64,000 bases of DNA from Arthrobacter oryzae (GCF_003634095.1 NZ_RBIR01000004.1:186001-250000); one strand, 5' to 3'; shown: positions 42,185-52,291, numbered from the stretch's first letter. Notes: generated by a model not told the origin, from the letters alone. Numbers and translations: made by a program.

Positions 42185-42288
42185 CCAGTCCTCGAAGGGG
42201 TTTTAGTGCCCTCAGTTTAAACCACCTTGCGCCGGACAACGAAGCACTTCGCTCGGAGCGCGTTCAGGGATGGACTTCATCCTCCGGC

Positions 42289-43848
42289 TCAGGCAACAGC
42301 CCCCTGGAAGTGCGCCTCGATGATGCCTTTGATGTCGTCATGGCAGCCGCCGCAGCCCGTGCCGGCGCGGGTGGCCGCCGATACCTCGGGCACGGTCCCG
42401 CAGCCGTCGGTAACAGCAGAGGCAATGGCTGTCCCGCTCACGCCGGCGCACCGGCAGACGGTGCGCGAAGGATCAACGGCCCCCGCGGCAGCGGCTTGGT
42501 CGGGCCCGTCCAGGCGGAGCAGCAGCGACCGGTCCGCGGGGAGTTCGGCGCCGCGTTCGAACAGCTGCACCAGCTCGGCGGAGGTGCGCGGCATGCCCAC
42601 GGCCACGAGGCCTTCAAGGACGCCGGCGCGGGTGGTCATTTTGACGTAGCGGCCGTGCTCGGGATCGGCCCACTGCGCGATCTGCAGCCGCGCCCGGCCG
42701 TTCACGGCACCGGCGGTCAGGGCTTCCTCGTCCCACGGCTCGGCGGACACATCGCCGGCCACGGCCATGTTCATGCCGCGCGCCTTGAGCACGATCACGC
42801 CAGGGAGTTCGGCGGCAAGCGCCGGCAGGGCCTCCGCCTCGGCCGGAGCGCCGGACGCCAGCAGGGTCAGGTAATCGGCCAGCCATTCGGCCTGCCGCCA
42901 GCCCGGGCCCACCAGCCCGGACGGACCGCGCGCGGTCCGGCACTGAACGCACTCGGGGTCCGGGCAGCGGACCTCGGCGCAGTCGCCGATCGCAAAGATG
43001 TGGGTCTCGTGGTGGGCGCGGAGCCTGTGGTCCACCAGGATCCCGGCGGCGGTAGGGAGCCCGCAGCCTTCGGCCAGTTCGGTCCGCGGCCGGACGCCGC
43101 AGGAGAGGACCAGGAGGTCGCCGTCGATCGCCGATGCGTCATCGAGCAGCAGTGCAGAGAACCCGCCGTCGGGCGCGTTGTGCTCGACGCCGACGGAGCG
43201 GGCGTTGCAGGCCACCCGCACGCCGCAGTTCCGCAAGGACGCCGCCAGCACGGCACCGCCGCCGCGGTCGATGTTCCGGCCCAGCGGATGCGGGCCGTTG
43301 TGCACCACGGTCACGGTGGCGCCTTCCTCGGCCGCCGCGAGGGCCGTCTCCAGGCCGAGCACGCCGCCGCCGAGGACCACCACGCGCTTGCCGCCGGCCA
43401 CCGCCGAGTGGAGCACGGACGCGTCGCGGAGATCGCGCAGGGCGGTCACGCCCGGCGGCAGCACCGGGGCTGCCGGGTCCGGGTTGAGCCCGGTGAGGTT
43501 GGGGATCACAGGTCGGGAGCCGGTGGCGAAGACGAGCCGCTCGTAGCCGGGGGAGGTGCCGTCGCTCAACAAGACCTGCTGCCGGGCCCGGTCGACGCGC
43601 CGGACGCGGACGCCCAGCCGGACATCGACGCCGTCGGCCACCAGTGCGGCCGCATCCGCCAGGGCCAGGGCGGCCACCGACGTGCGGCCGACGCCCAGAT
43701 CGGCCACGAGGACCCGGTTGTAGGCGGCCTCGTCCTCCTCGCCGATCACCGTCAGGTGCGCGATACCGCTGCGCACGGCAGGCAGCAGTTCGTCGATCAG
43801 CCGCGCGGCGACGGGCCCGAAGCCCACCACCACAATCCGCTCCGTCAT
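42289..43848 (-). CDS. NasB-like FAD oxidoreductase with BFD-type [2Fe-2S] domain
   Basis: A 519-residue electron-transfer protein: FAD motif IVVVGFGPVAARL, NAD motif VVVLGGGVLGLETA, FAD motif IFAIGDCAE, and a C-terminal BFD-like [2Fe-2S] domain with VCRCAGVSG and GTGCGGCHDD. This matches the reductase partner that feeds electrons to assimilatory nitrate reductase. A cysteine group CPDPECVQC follows the FAD motif. Start 43848 overlaps the nitrate reductase stop by four bases (ATGA) and has GAGGAG upstream, so the two are translationally coupled. Confidence 0.9.
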   Translation of the reverse strand: MTERIVVVGFGPVAARLIDELLPAVRSGIAHLTVIGEEDEAAYNRVLVADLGVGRTSVAALALADAAALVADGVDVRLGVRVRRVDRARQQVLLSDGTSPGYERLVFATGSRPVIPNLTGLNPDPAAPVLPPGVTALRDLRDASVLHSAVAGGKRVVVLGGGVLGLETALAAAEEGATVTVVHNGPHPLGRNIDRGGGAVLAASLRNCGVRVACNARSVGVEHNAPDGGFSALLLDDASAIDGDLLVLSCGVRPRTELAEGCGLPTAAGILVDHRLRAHHETHIFAIGDCAEVRCPDPECVQCRTARGPSGLVGPGWRQAEWLADYLTLLASGAPAEAEALPALAAELPGVIVLKARGMNMAVAGDVSAEPWDEEALTAGAVNGRARLQIAQWADPEHGRYVKMTTRAGVLEGLVAVGMPRTSAELVQLFERGAELPADRSLLLRLDGPDQAAAAGAVDPSRTVCRCAGVSGTAIASAVTDGCGTVPEVSAATRAGTGCGGCHDDIKGIIEAHFQGAVA

Positions 43849-46157
43849 GAGGTCTCCTCTGCTTGAAGAACGCGCGTGTGAACGCGGGCCCCCCCGGCCG
43901 GGACCTCCGCGGAAACCGCCGGGCTGATCCACACCCTGCTGGTCTTGAACTCGGGCATCCCGGAAATAGGGTCCGTGGCTGCCTCGGTAAGCCGGTTGGC
44001 GCTCTCGAGTTCCGGGAAGTGGAACGGCAGGAACACCGTCTCCGGGCGGATGTCCGTGGTGAGCTCGGCCCGGCAGCTGACCACGCCGCGTTCATTGGAA
44101 ATCGAAACGAAGTCACCGTCCGCGATGCCCTGGGCCGCGGCCGCGGCGGGATGCAGCTGCAGCCGTGCTTCCGGCCGTGCCTCGGCCAGCTCGGCGACGC
44201 GGCGGGTCTGGGCCCCGGACTGGTAGTGCTCCATAAGGCGGCCGGTAATGAGGGTCATCGGCGTACCTGCCTGGGCAGGGCCGCCGCGACCGGCGCCTCC
44301 CCGATCAGCGCCTCCCCGATCAGCGTGTCGGGGCTCCGGCGGGGAAACGGCGCCCGAAGAGGCAGAACGACGCCGGGGCGCAACGGGTGTGAACACCGCC
44401 CGGCCGTCCGCGTGGGCAAAGGCGTCCAGGAAGAGCCGCGGCGTGCCGGTGCTTCCCGACGGGTACGGCCAGTAGGCGGCCTCGCCGCGGTCCAGCATGG
44501 CGTAGCCGATCCCCGAGTAGTCGGCCAGACCGCCCGAGGACGCGAGCCGGAGCTCCTCGAACACGGTTTCCGGGTCCTCGCTGAAGGTGGACGGCGCGTG
44601 CAGCATTTCGGCCAGCCGGGTCATGATCCACAGCTCGCTCCGGACCCCGGGCGGGGGAGTGAGGGCCCGCCGGCGGCGCAGCACCCGGCCCTCGAGGTTC
44701 GTCAGGGTCCCTTCTTCCTCGGCCCACTGGGTGACCGGCAGGACCAGGTCCGCCTCGGCGGCCGTCTCGGAAAGGAAGAAGTCGCACACCACCAGGAAGT
44801 CCAGGCTCCGCAGGCCAGCGATCACGGCGTTCGCATCGGGGGCGGAGACCGCCACGTTGGCGCCGTGCACGAAGAGGCACCGGACGCCGTCGGGCTGTCC
44901 CAGGGACTTGAGGAGTTCGACGGCGGGGAGGCCGGGACCCGGAATAAGGGCTTCGGGCACGCCCCAGACCTTTGCCACGTGGGCGCGGGCGGCGGGGTCG
45001 GTGATCTTGCGGTAGCCGGGGAGCTGATCGGCCTTTTGGCCGTGTTCGCGGCCGCCCTGGCCGTTGCCCTGGCCCGTGAGCGTGCCGTAGCCGCCGCGCG
45101 CGGAACCGGGCAGCCCCAGCAGGAGGGAGAGGTTGATGGCGGCCGTGGCGGTGTCCGTGCCGTCGACGTGCTGTTCCACGCCGCGCCCGGTGAGGATGTA
45201 GCTCCCGCCCTTGCCGGCGCCGTCGGCCAGCCGCCGGGCGGTGTCGCGGATCAGTCCGGCGGGGACGCCGGTGATCGACTGGACCCGTTCCGGCCAGAAG
45301 CGTCCCACGCTGCGCAGCACGGCGTCGTAGCCGGTGGTCCGGTCCGCGATGTACGCGGCATCGGCGAGGCCCTCGTGGATCACGGCGTGGGAGATGCCCA
45401 GGAGCAGGGCGAGGTCGGTGCCGGGCAGCGGCTGCAGGTGCAGGCCGCCGCCGTCGGAGGTGAACGCCGCGGTGGCGGAGCGCCGGGGGTCGACGACGAT
45501 CAGCCCGCCGGCGTCGCGGGCGCCCTGCAGGTGCTGGACGAAGGGAGGCATGGTCTCGGCAACGTTGGAGCCGAGCATCAGGATGGTGCTGGCGGCGTCG
45601 AGATCCGTCAGCGGGAACGGCAGGCCGCGGTCCAGGCCGAAGGCGCGCATGCCGGCCGCGGCGGCCGAGGACATGCAGAACCGTCCGTTGTAGTCGATCC
45701 GCGAGGTGCCCAGCGCCAGCCGGGCGAACTTGCCCAGCTGGTAGGCCTTCTCGTTGGTGAGGCCGCCGCCGCCGAACACGCCGACGGCGTCCGCCCCGTG
45801 CTCGGCCCGGGTCCGCCTCACGGCAGAGACGATCCGCAGGAGGGCCTCGTCCCAGCTCACCGGGCGGTGCACGCCGTCGGCGCCCTTCAGCAGCGGCTCC
45901 GTGACGCGGCCGCTGTGGTCCAGCAGCGACGCGGAGGTCCAGCCCTTGCGGCACAGGCCGCCGCGGTTGGTGGGGAAATCCCTGCCGGTCACGGTGAGGA
46001 GGGGCCCGTTTGCGGGTGGCACCGCGGCGGCGGCCGGGCTAGCCGCTACGGGGTCTGACCCCGGCTGGATAGCCGGGGTCAGAGCCGCTGGAGATGTGAG
46101 CGTCATGGCGCACTGCAGGGCGCAGTAGGGGCAGTGCGTATCGGCGCTGGCGGTCAT
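43845..46157 (-). CDS. Assimilatory nitrate reductase catalytic subunit
   Basis: A 770-residue molybdopterin oxidoreductase of the NasA/NarB group. The [4Fe-4S] cysteines are C9, C12, C16 and C69; the last is in GGLCRKGW. The molybdopterin domains follow (VGVFGGGGLTNEKAYQLGKFAR; ILMLGSNVAETMPPF; GRGVEQHVDG), ending with the MopB C-terminal domain. Between C16 and C69 lies an Ala/Pro-rich insert encoded partly by a DNA palindrome. No Tat signal, so cytoplasmic. It starts one base after narK and is coupled to the FAD partner. Confidence 0.93.
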   Translation of the reverse strand: MTASADTHCPYCALQCAMTLTSPAALTPAIQPGSDPVAASPAAAAVPPANGPLLTVTGRDFPTNRGGLCRKGWTSASLLDHSGRVTEPLLKGADGVHRPVSWDEALLRIVSAVRRTRAEHGADAVGVFGGGGLTNEKAYQLGKFARLALGTSRIDYNGRFCMSSAAAAGMRAFGLDRGLPFPLTDLDAASTILMLGSNVAETMPPFVQHLQGARDAGGLIVVDPRRSATAAFTSDGGGLHLQPLPGTDLALLLGISHAVIHEGLADAAYIADRTTGYDAVLRSVGRFWPERVQSITGVPAGLIRDTARRLADGAGKGGSYILTGRGVEQHVDGTDTATAAINLSLLLGLPGSARGGYGTLTGQGNGQGGREHGQKADQLPGYRKITDPAARAHVAKVWGVPEALIPGPGLPAVELLKSLGQPDGVRCLFVHGANVAVSAPDANAVIAGLRSLDFLVVCDFFLSETAAEADLVLPVTQWAEEEGTLTNLEGRVLRRRRALTPPPGVRSELWIMTRLAEMLHAPSTFSEDPETVFEELRLASSGGLADYSGIGYAMLDRGEAAYWPYPSGSTGTPRLFLDAFAHADGRAVFTPVAPRRRSASSGAVSPPEPRHADRGGADRGGAGRGGPAQAGTPMTLITGRLMEHYQSGAQTRRVAELAEARPEARLQLHPAAAAAQGIADGDFVSISNERGVVSCRAELTTDIRPETVFLPFHFPELESANRLTEAATDPISGMPEFKTSRVWISPAVSAEVPAGGARVHTRVLQAEETS
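46054..46083. repeat. Palindrome inside the nitrate reductase gene
   Basis: TCTGACCCCGGCT (46054-46066) and its exact complement (46071-46083) flank GGAT. It encodes the variable insert LTPAIQPGSDP near residues 26-36, between conserved Fe-S cysteines, without breaking the frame. Confidence 0.7.
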
Positions 46158-46158
46158 G

Positions 46159-47574
46159 TTAGACGTGTCCCATCGCGTTTCGGTTGGCGTTGCGGATGTA
46201 GCAGAACCAGCAGACGGCCAGCATCAGGATGTAGGCCCCGACGAATCCGTAGAACGCCGAGGTGTAGGAGCCGCTGGCGGTGTTGGAGGCGTTGAGGACC
46301 TGGGGAATGATGAATCCGCCGTAGGCGCCGATCGCCGAGATCAGGCCGAGGGCCGAGGACGCGAGCCGCTGGGTGGTGACCGCGCTGGCGCCGGAGCGGG
46401 CGGCCCGGCTGGAAGTGGCGAAGATGATCGGGATCATGCGGTAAGTGGCGCCGTTTCCGAAGCCGCTGGCGGTGAAGAGGAACAGGAACAGGACCAGGAA
46501 GAGCCAGAAGTTCTTCAGCGGCAGGGTCCAGAGCATGGTCAGGGTGATGACGGCCATGGCCGCGAAGGCGGCGACGGTCATGCGGGCCCCGCCCATCCGG
46601 TCCGCCATGCGTCCGCCGTAGGGGCGGGCCAGGGATCCCACCAGCGGGCCGAGGAAGGCCAGGGAGAGGGCCACCGTGCCGACGGAGATGGAGGAGAACG
46701 CCGGGAAGTAGTCCTTGATGAGCTTGGGGAACACGCCGGCGAAGCCGATGAACGACCCGAAGGTGCCGATGTACAGCAGCGCCATGATCCACAGGTGCGG
46801 TTCCTTGACCGCGGCCAGCGAGCCCGCGACGTCGCCCTTGGCGCTGGTGAGGTTGTTCATGTACTTCCAGGCGCCGAAGGCCGCGAGCAGGATCAGCGGA
46901 ACCCACATGAAGCCGGCCACCGGCAGGTTCACGGTGCCCGCTGCCAGCACGGTGATGGCGATCGGGACGGCCAGCTGCGCGACGGCGGCTCCGAGGTTGC
47001 CGCCGGCGGCGTTCAGGCCCAGTGCCCAGCCCTTTTCCCGGGCGGGGTAGAAGAAGGTGATGTTCGCCATCGAGCTGGCGAAGTTGCCGCCGCCGAATCC
47101 GGCCAGCGCCGCGACGAACAGCATGAGGCCGAACGGCGTGGCCGGGTTTGCGACGCACAGGCCCAGGCTGATTGTGGGGATCAACAGCAACAGGGCGGAC
47201 ACGATGGTCCAGTTGCGGCCGCCGAAGCGCGGCACCATGAAGGTGTAGGGGATCCGCAGCGTGGCGCCCACGAGGCTCGGCATGGAGATCAGCCAGAAGA
47301 TCTCGTTGGTGGAGAACTTGAAACCGGCGGCCGGAAGCTGGACCACCACGATCGACCAGAGCTGCCACACCACGAAGCCGAGGAACTCCGCGAAGATGGA
47401 CCAGTTCAGGTTGCGCCGGGCGATCGAGCGGCCGGCCGACTCCCACTGCTCCTTGTTTTCGGCGTCCCAGTTGGCGATCCAGCGGCCGGGCCGGTGATCG
47501 AGGGTAAGGGTGTCGGCAGTGCGGGCCGGGCCGGCATCTACGGTGCCGATTTCGGCGGTGCGTTCAGCAGTCAC
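46159..47574 (-). CDS. NarK-family nitrate/nitrite transporter
   Basis: A 471-residue MFS permease with 12 predicted membrane segments after a polar 55-residue N terminus. The nitrate signature GFGGGNFASSMANITFFYP (segment 5) and the second Gly-rich signature FGNGATYRMIPIIF (segment 11) are both present. It is the first gene of the narK-nitrate reductase-FAD partner operon, with one base between it and the reductase. Nitrate uptake for assimilation is the likely role. Confidence 0.93.
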   Translation of the reverse strand: MTAERTAEIGTVDAGPARTADTLTLDHRPGRWIANWDAENKEQWESAGRSIARRNLNWSIFAEFLGFVVWQLWSIVVVQLPAAGFKFSTNEIFWLISMPSLVGATLRIPYTFMVPRFGGRNWTIVSALLLLIPTISLGLCVANPATPFGLMLFVAALAGFGGGNFASSMANITFFYPAREKGWALGLNAAGGNLGAAVAQLAVPIAITVLAAGTVNLPVAGFMWVPLILLAAFGAWKYMNNLTSAKGDVAGSLAAVKEPHLWIMALLYIGTFGSFIGFAGVFPKLIKDYFPAFSSISVGTVALSLAFLGPLVGSLARPYGGRMADRMGGARMTVAAFAAMAVITLTMLWTLPLKNFWLFLVLFLFLFTASGFGNGATYRMIPIIFATSSRAARSGASAVTTQRLASSALGLISAIGAYGGFIIPQVLNASNTASGSYTSAFYGFVGAYILMLAVCWFCYIRNANRNAMGHV

Positions 47575-47867
47575 TTGGGAGACCTCCTTGGGGGGTGTTG
47601 TCCTTCAAAGGTAGGGATCCCGCGTTTCGGGGACGGTCGCGGTTTATTAACGCGCTGTGACTTTTGCCTATCGGGGCTTTTATGACGGTGTGAGAATTGC
47701 CGCGACGACCGTTACGTGAGACGACGACACGATGTCCAAATGGCGGAACATTTGTCCATTCAGTGGACGGTGGGAACTATTATCAGACATATACGAATCC
47801 TTGCCGGGCGGCCCGGGCAACGGGCTTTGGGGGAATATCCGTCCGGTCTTCATGAAAGCGCTACTAC
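47575..47867. promoter_or_regulatory. Divergent control region of narK and the MHS transporter
   Basis: The 293-base spacer holds two perfect inverted repeats towards the transporter: CAAATG-GCGGAA-CATTTG (47737-47754) and GTCCA-TTCAG-TGGAC (47754-47768), which share one base. They look like adjacent operator sites. No clear GlnR box was found on the narK side. Confidence 0.5.
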
Positions 47868-49280
47868 ATGTCATCCACTGCAACCTCCGCGGAGCATGGG
47901 TCCGCCCAGCAGGTGAACTCGCGCGGCCGCGTGATTGTCGCCAGCCTGATCGGCACCACCGTCGAGTTCTATGACTTCTACGTGTACGCCACCGCCGCCG
48001 TGCTTGTTTTCCCGAAGTTGTTCTTCCCCGGGCAAAACGAGACCACGCAGCTCCTGAGCTCCTTCGCCGTCTTCGGCGTCGCATTCATCGCCCGGCCGCT
48101 CGGCTCGATCGTCTTCGGCCACTTCGGTGACAAGTTCGGCCGCAAGGGCACGCTGGTCGCCTCGCTGCTGACCATGGGCATTGCCACCTTCCTGATCGGC
48201 TGCCTGCCGACGGCGACCGTCCCCGGCTGGGCCTTCTGGGCCCCGGCCCTGCTCGTGGTCCTGCGCTTCGCCCAGGGGCTTGCCCTCGGCGGGGAATGGA
48301 GCGGCGCGGCGCTGTTGGCCACCGAGAACGCCCCGGCGAACAAGCGTGCCATCTACGGCACGTTCCCGCAGCTGGGCGCCCCGATTGGCTTCATCATCGC
48401 CAACGTGATCTTCCTGGTCTTCAGCTACACCCTGACGCCGGAGGCCTTCATGGACTGGGGCTGGCGCGTGCCGTTCCTGGCCAGCGCCGTCATGGTCATC
48501 ATCGGCCTCTACGTCCGTCTCAAGCTGATCGAAACCCCCGCCTTCACCAAGGTCCTGGAATCCAAAGAGGTCGCAAAGCTGCCGCTGGCGCGGGTCTTCA
48601 AGACCAGCTGGCGCCCGCTGATCCTCGGCACGTTCATCATGCTCGCCACCTACGTGCTTTTCTACCTGATGACCACATTCACGCTGACCTACGGAACCCG
48701 GCCGGCCAGCCTGGACGCGGCGAAGGCCGCCGCCGCGAAGACCGGCAAGCCGATGACCGACGCCGCCGCCGCGGCGTTCGTCCCGGGCCTGGGCTTCACC
48801 CGGAACGACTTCCTCTGGATGCTGATCGCCGGCGTCGTGTTCTTCGGCATCTTCACGCTGGTCTCCGGCCCGCTGGCCGAGAAGTTCGGCCGCCGCAAGA
48901 TGCTGATCGCCGTCACCTTCGGCATCCTCGCCTTCGGCCTGCTGTTCGTGCCGCTGTTCAGCGCCGGATTTGTGGGCACCATGGCGCTGCTGGTCATAGG
49001 CTTCTCACTCATGGGCCTGACATTCGGCCCCATGGGTGCGCTCCTGCCGGAGCTGTTCCCGACCAACGTCCGCTACACCGGCTCCGCCATCAGCTACAAC
49101 GTCTCGTCCATCCTGGGCGCCGCCGTGGCTCCGTTCATCGCCGTCTGGCTCTGGGAACTGGCCGGCGGCAGCACCGTGCTGGTGGGCGTCTACCTCGCGT
49201 CCATGGCCGTGCTGACGCTGATCGCCCTGTTCGTGAGCAAGGAAACCCGGGACCTGGACTACACCAACAACGTGGCCTGA
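47868..49280 (+). CDS. MHS-family (ProP/ShiA-like) MFS transporter
   Basis: A 470-residue permease of the metabolite:H+ symporter family: VEFYDFYVYATAAVLVFPKLF in segment 1, FGHFGDKFGRKGTLV loop, and RFAQGLALGGEWSGAALLATE, all hallmarks of the family. A periplasmic-type loop rich in Ala/Lys interrupts the second half (about 285-305). Substrate (organic acid, betaine or aromatic acid) cannot be assigned. No good ribosome-binding site precedes the ATG. A strong terminator follows. Confidence 0.9.
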   Translation: MSSTATSAEHGSAQQVNSRGRVIVASLIGTTVEFYDFYVYATAAVLVFPKLFFPGQNETTQLLSSFAVFGVAFIARPLGSIVFGHFGDKFGRKGTLVASLLTMGIATFLIGCLPTATVPGWAFWAPALLVVLRFAQGLALGGEWSGAALLATENAPANKRAIYGTFPQLGAPIGFIIANVIFLVFSYTLTPEAFMDWGWRVPFLASAVMVIIGLYVRLKLIETPAFTKVLESKEVAKLPLARVFKTSWRPLILGTFIMLATYVLFYLMTTFTLTYGTRPASLDAAKAAAAKTGKPMTDAAAAAFVPGLGFTRNDFLWMLIAGVVFFGIFTLVSGPLAEKFGRRKMLIAVTFGILAFGLLFVPLFSAGFVGTMALLVIGFSLMGLTFGPMGALLPELFPTNVRYTGSAISYNVSSILGAAVAPFIAVWLWELAGGSTVLVGVYLASMAVLTLIALFVSKETRDLDYTNNVA

Positions 49281-49299
49281 CGCTCCTTCCCGGTTGCAA

Positions 49300-49344
49300 A
49301 CGGAAATGCCCGGTGTGTTCACTGAACACGCCGGGCATTTCCGT
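49300..49344 (+). terminator. Near-perfect 22-bp hairpin
   Basis: Arms 49300-49321 and 49323-49344 pair with a single mismatch; the core reads AATGCCCGG/CCGGGCATT. It lies 20 bases after the transporter stop. There is no U-tract but the stem is very stable. Confidence 0.75.
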
Positions 49345-49465
49345 GTCGGCAGGGGGTTGGCAGCCGGCCGCGCGGAAGCAACCGGGCAGGAACGCCGGCA
49401 CGCTCGGGCACGACGGCTGGCGGTAGGGCCGGACAGGAACGCCCGGGCAGCGCGGCAGGAGGCAC

Positions 49466-50212
49466 CTAGACCGCGTAGCGCTCCACGAAGTTCTGCAGGA
49501 TCTTCATCGGTTCCGTCGCGGTGAACTGCCGCGCGTCTTCCATCAGCACCTCGGCCGATTCGGGCGGGAAGTAGCCGGCATGGCGGTAGATGTCGATCCT
49601 TGTGACGAGTCCTTCGGCATCGAGCTCGGGGTGGAACTGGGTAGCGTAGAGGTTGGTCTTGATCCGGAACATGTGCACCGGGCACGCCGCCGAGCTCGCC
49701 AGGAGCACCGCGTGGGAGGGCAGGACGGTGCAGGCCTCCTTGTGGCCGGTGAAGGCCGTGAAGCTCTCCGGCAGCCCCCGCAGGAGGGGGTCCTGCAGCC
49801 CGTCCGCCGTCAGCTTGATGGCCACGCCGCCCAGCCCTTCCCCGTAGGTGCGGTCGATCACGGCGCCCTGGTGCAGCCCAAGAGTTCCAACGCCGTAGCA
49901 GGCGCCGAGGAAAGGAAAGTCCTCGGCCACGATCCTGTCCAGCAGCCGTGCGAGTTCACGCTCCACCCGGTGCTGGGTGGCGGACTTGTGCTCGGCCGGG
50001 TCGCTGGAGGTAAAGGGGCTGCCGCCCACTATGACGCCGGAATAGCGGGACAGGTCCAGCTCGGGCAGCGGCGAGGCCTCCATCCGGATGCGGTGCAGCT
50101 GTTCCGGGCGGAGTCCGCCATAGCGGAGATAAGCGCGGTATTCGTCCTCGGCGGCGGTGTCTTCCGCGCGCGAGGCGAGGAGCAGGAATGGCTTCACACA
50201 CCAAGTTTCCAC
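49466..50212 (-). CDS. Class I glutamine amidotransferase (GMP-synthase-like)
   Basis: A 248-residue GATase1 protein. The nucleophile cysteine is in FLGACYGVGTLG (about C105), and the His/Glu pair in YATQFHPELD (about H190). The family GMP synthase-glutamine amidotransferase often acts alone in actinobacteria on unknown acceptors, for example gamma-glutamyl compounds. The first codon may be GTG 50212 or GTG 50197; the second gives VKPFLLLASR, which fits relatives better. Confidence 0.83.
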   Translation of the reverse strand: METWCVKPFLLLASRAEDTAAEDEYRAYLRYGGLRPEQLHRIRMEASPLPELDLSRYSGVIVGGSPFTSSDPAEHKSATQHRVERELARLLDRIVAEDFPFLGACYGVGTLGLHQGAVIDRTYGEGLGGVAIKLTADGLQDPLLRGLPESFTAFTGHKEACTVLPSHAVLLASSAACPVHMFRIKTNLYATQFHPELDAEGLVTRIDIYRHAGYFPPESAEVLMEDARQFTATEPMKILQNFVERYAV

Positions 50213-50287
50213 CGGCCGGTCACGGAGGCGCCAGAGGCGCGCCCGTGACCGTCGGCGTCGTACCGTCTTAGTGTTCGGCGCGCCCTA

Positions 50288-52135
50288 CTACGCGTCGCCG
50301 TCCTCGATCAGGGCGATGATGGCGCCGGCGGATACGGTCTCGCCGGCCGCAGCGGACAGCCCGATCACGATGCCGGCACGGTGGGCGGTGAGCGGCTGTT
50401 CCATCTTCATTGCTTCGAGCACGACGACGAGATCGCCTTCGGCCACGGCGTCGCCCTCTGCGACGGCAACCTTCACGATGGTGCCCTGCATGGGGGAGGT
50501 CAGCGCGTTGCCGCTCACGGCGACGGCTGCGCCGCCGCTGCGGGAGCGCTTCTTGGCCTTGGCGGGCTTGCCGCCCGTGTTGCCCGCGGTGCCCAGCGAC
50601 GCCGGCAGGACAACCTCAAGGCGCTTGCCGCCGACCTCGACGACGACGCGCTGGCGGTCGCCGGCGTCGGTGGCTTCAGCCTCGGTGCCGGTGGGGGTCC
50701 AGGCCGGAATGTCGTTGACGAAGGCCGTCTCGATCCACCGGGTGTGGACCTTGAAGGGGCCCTCGGCCGGGGCGAAGTCCGGGTTGGTAACCACCGCGAG
50801 GTCGAACGGGATGACGGTGGGGATGCCTTCGACCACCATCTCCTCGAGGGCGCGGCGGGAGCGTTGGAGGGCCTGGGCGCGGGTGGCGCCGGTGACGATC
50901 AGCTTGGAGAGCATGGAGTCGAAGTTGCCGCTGATGACGTCGCCCTGCTCCACGCCGGAATCGACGCGGACGCCGGGGCCGGTGGGGTTCGACAGCCGCG
51001 TGATGGTGCCGGGGGCGGGGATGAAGTTCCTGCCCGGATCCTCACCGGTGATGCGGAATTCGATCGAGTGGCCGCGGACTTCCGGGTCGCCGTAGCCGAG
51101 TTCTTCGCCGCGGGCAAGCCGGAACTGTTCGCGGACGAGGTCAATCCCGGTGACTTCCTCGGAGACGCAGTGCTCCACCTGGAGGCGGGTGTTGACCTCG
51201 AGGAAGGAGATGGTGCCGTCCTGGCCGACGAGGAATTCGCACGTGCCGGCGCCGAGGTAGCCGGCCTCCTTGAGGATGGCCTTGGACGATTCGTAGAGGC
51301 GCCGGTTCTGTTCTTCCGTCAGGAAGGGGGCCGGGGCCTCCTCAACGAGCTTCTGGTTGCGGCGCTGGAGCGAGCAGTCGCGGGTGGAGACCACCACGAC
51401 GTTGCCGTGGGCGTCGGCGAGGCACTGGGTCTCAACGTGCCGCGGGGCGTCCAGGAAGCGCTCGATGAAGCACTCGCCGCGGCCGAAGGCGGCGGTGGCC
51501 TCACGCACGGCGGATTCGAACAGTTCGGGGATTTCCTCCCGCGTGCGGGCCACCTTGATACCGCGGCCGCCGCCGCCGAAGGCCGCCTTGATGGCGACCG
51601 GCAGGCCGAACTTGTCCACGAACTCGAGGATTTCCTCGGCGGACTCCACGGGGTCGGCAGTGCCGGGAACCTGTGGCGCGCCGACCTTCTCGGCGATGTG
51701 GCGGGCCTGGACCTTGTCGCCCAGGGCCGAGATCGCCTCGGGGGAGGGCCCGATCCACGTGATGCCGGCGTCGATCACCTTGGCGGCGAATTCGGCGTTC
51801 TCGGCCAGGAAGCCGTACCCGGGGTGGATCGCGTCGGAGCCGGACTGGCGAGCGGCGTCGATGATCTTGTCCATCACAAGGTAGGACTCCGCGGCGGTGT
51901 TGCCGCCAAGGGCGTAGGCCTCGTCGGCGAGCCGGGCATGCAGCGCGTCACGGTCGGGGTCCGCATAGACGGCCACCGAGGCGATGCCTTCATCGCGGGC
52001 GGCGCGGATGATGCGCACCGCAATTTCTCCGCGGTTGGCGATCAGCACCTTGCTGAGCGGGCGGGTGCCCGCGGCTGCAAGTGACTGCGTTGATCCCGGC
52101 ACGGTGGTGGCGGACTGCTCCGAATTTGCTGACAA
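50288..52135 (-). CDS. Acyl-CoA carboxylase alpha subunit (biotin carboxylase plus BCCP)
   Basis: A 615-residue actinobacterial AccA3/AccBC-type protein. N-terminal biotin carboxylase: [16 protein letters not shown]-grasp loop [28 protein letters not shown] and [12 protein letters not shown]. The C-terminal BCCP domain has the biotinylation site EAMKMEQPL (K577). With AccD and AccE it carboxylates acetyl-/propionyl-CoA for fatty-acid synthesis. maf lies upstream on the same strand; accE and accD are about 11 kb further upstream on the same strand. Confidence 0.95.
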   Translation of the reverse strand: MSANSEQSATTVPGSTQSLAAAGTRPLSKVLIANRGEIAVRIIRAARDEGIASVAVYADPDRDALHARLADEAYALGGNTAAESYLVMDKIIDAARQSGSDAIHPGYGFLAENAEFAAKVIDAGITWIGPSPEAISALGDKVQARHIAEKVGAPQVPGTADPVESAEEILEFVDKFGLPVAIKAAFGGGGRGIKVARTREEIPELFESAVREATAAFGRGECFIERFLDAPRHVETQCLADAHGNVVVVSTRDCSLQRRNQKLVEEAPAPFLTEEQNRRLYESSKAILKEAGYLGAGTCEFLVGQDGTISFLEVNTRLQVEHCVSEEVTGIDLVREQFRLARGEELGYGDPEVRGHSIEFRITGEDPGRNFIPAPGTITRLSNPTGPGVRVDSGVEQGDVISGNFDSMLSKLIVTGATRAQALQRSRRALEEMVVEGIPTVIPFDLAVVTNPDFAPAEGPFKVHTRWIETAFVNDIPAWTPTGTEAEATDAGDRQRVVVEVGGKRLEVVLPASLGTAGNTGGKPAKAKKRSRSGGAAVAVSGNALTSPMQGTIVKVAVAEGDAVAEGDLVVVLEAMKMEQPLTAHRAGIVIGLSAAAGETVSAGAIIALIEDGDA

Positions 52136-52224
52136 GGCGTCTCCTTCTTTCCTTCAGGGAGCCTAGCGCGGTTTTGTGGGTTCCGCCGATATTACTTGCG
52201 GATTCCGCGCGTAAACGGCCCTTC

Positions 52225-52245
52225 CTTTGTAGGGTTGCCACAAAG
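52225..52245 (-). promoter_or_regulatory. Inverted repeat in the acyl-CoA carboxylase promoter region
   Basis: CTTTGT (52225-52230) and ACAAAG (52240-52245) with a nine-base spacer lie about 90 bases upstream of the carboxylase alpha start and 50 bases beyond the maf stop. It is a candidate operator; the regulator is unknown. Confidence 0.35.
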
Positions 52246-52291
52246 CGCGGCGAAATGGCTCATTCCGCGCTCAGCGGCACTCGCTTGGTTC

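Noticed and set aside
38757..42288. Integrated mobile island with att sites
   Set aside because: Composition differs from flanks, but no integrase, transposase, tRNA or flanking direct repeat was found.
43863..46058. Long open frame (731 codons) antisense to nitrate reductase
   Set aside because: Composition is Gly/Arg/Gln-rich without motifs, while the opposite strand encodes a complete molybdoenzyme.
46048..46085. Frameshift or pseudogene in nitrate reductase
   Set aside because: The palindrome keeps the frame and all Fe-S cysteines and cofactor motifs are present.
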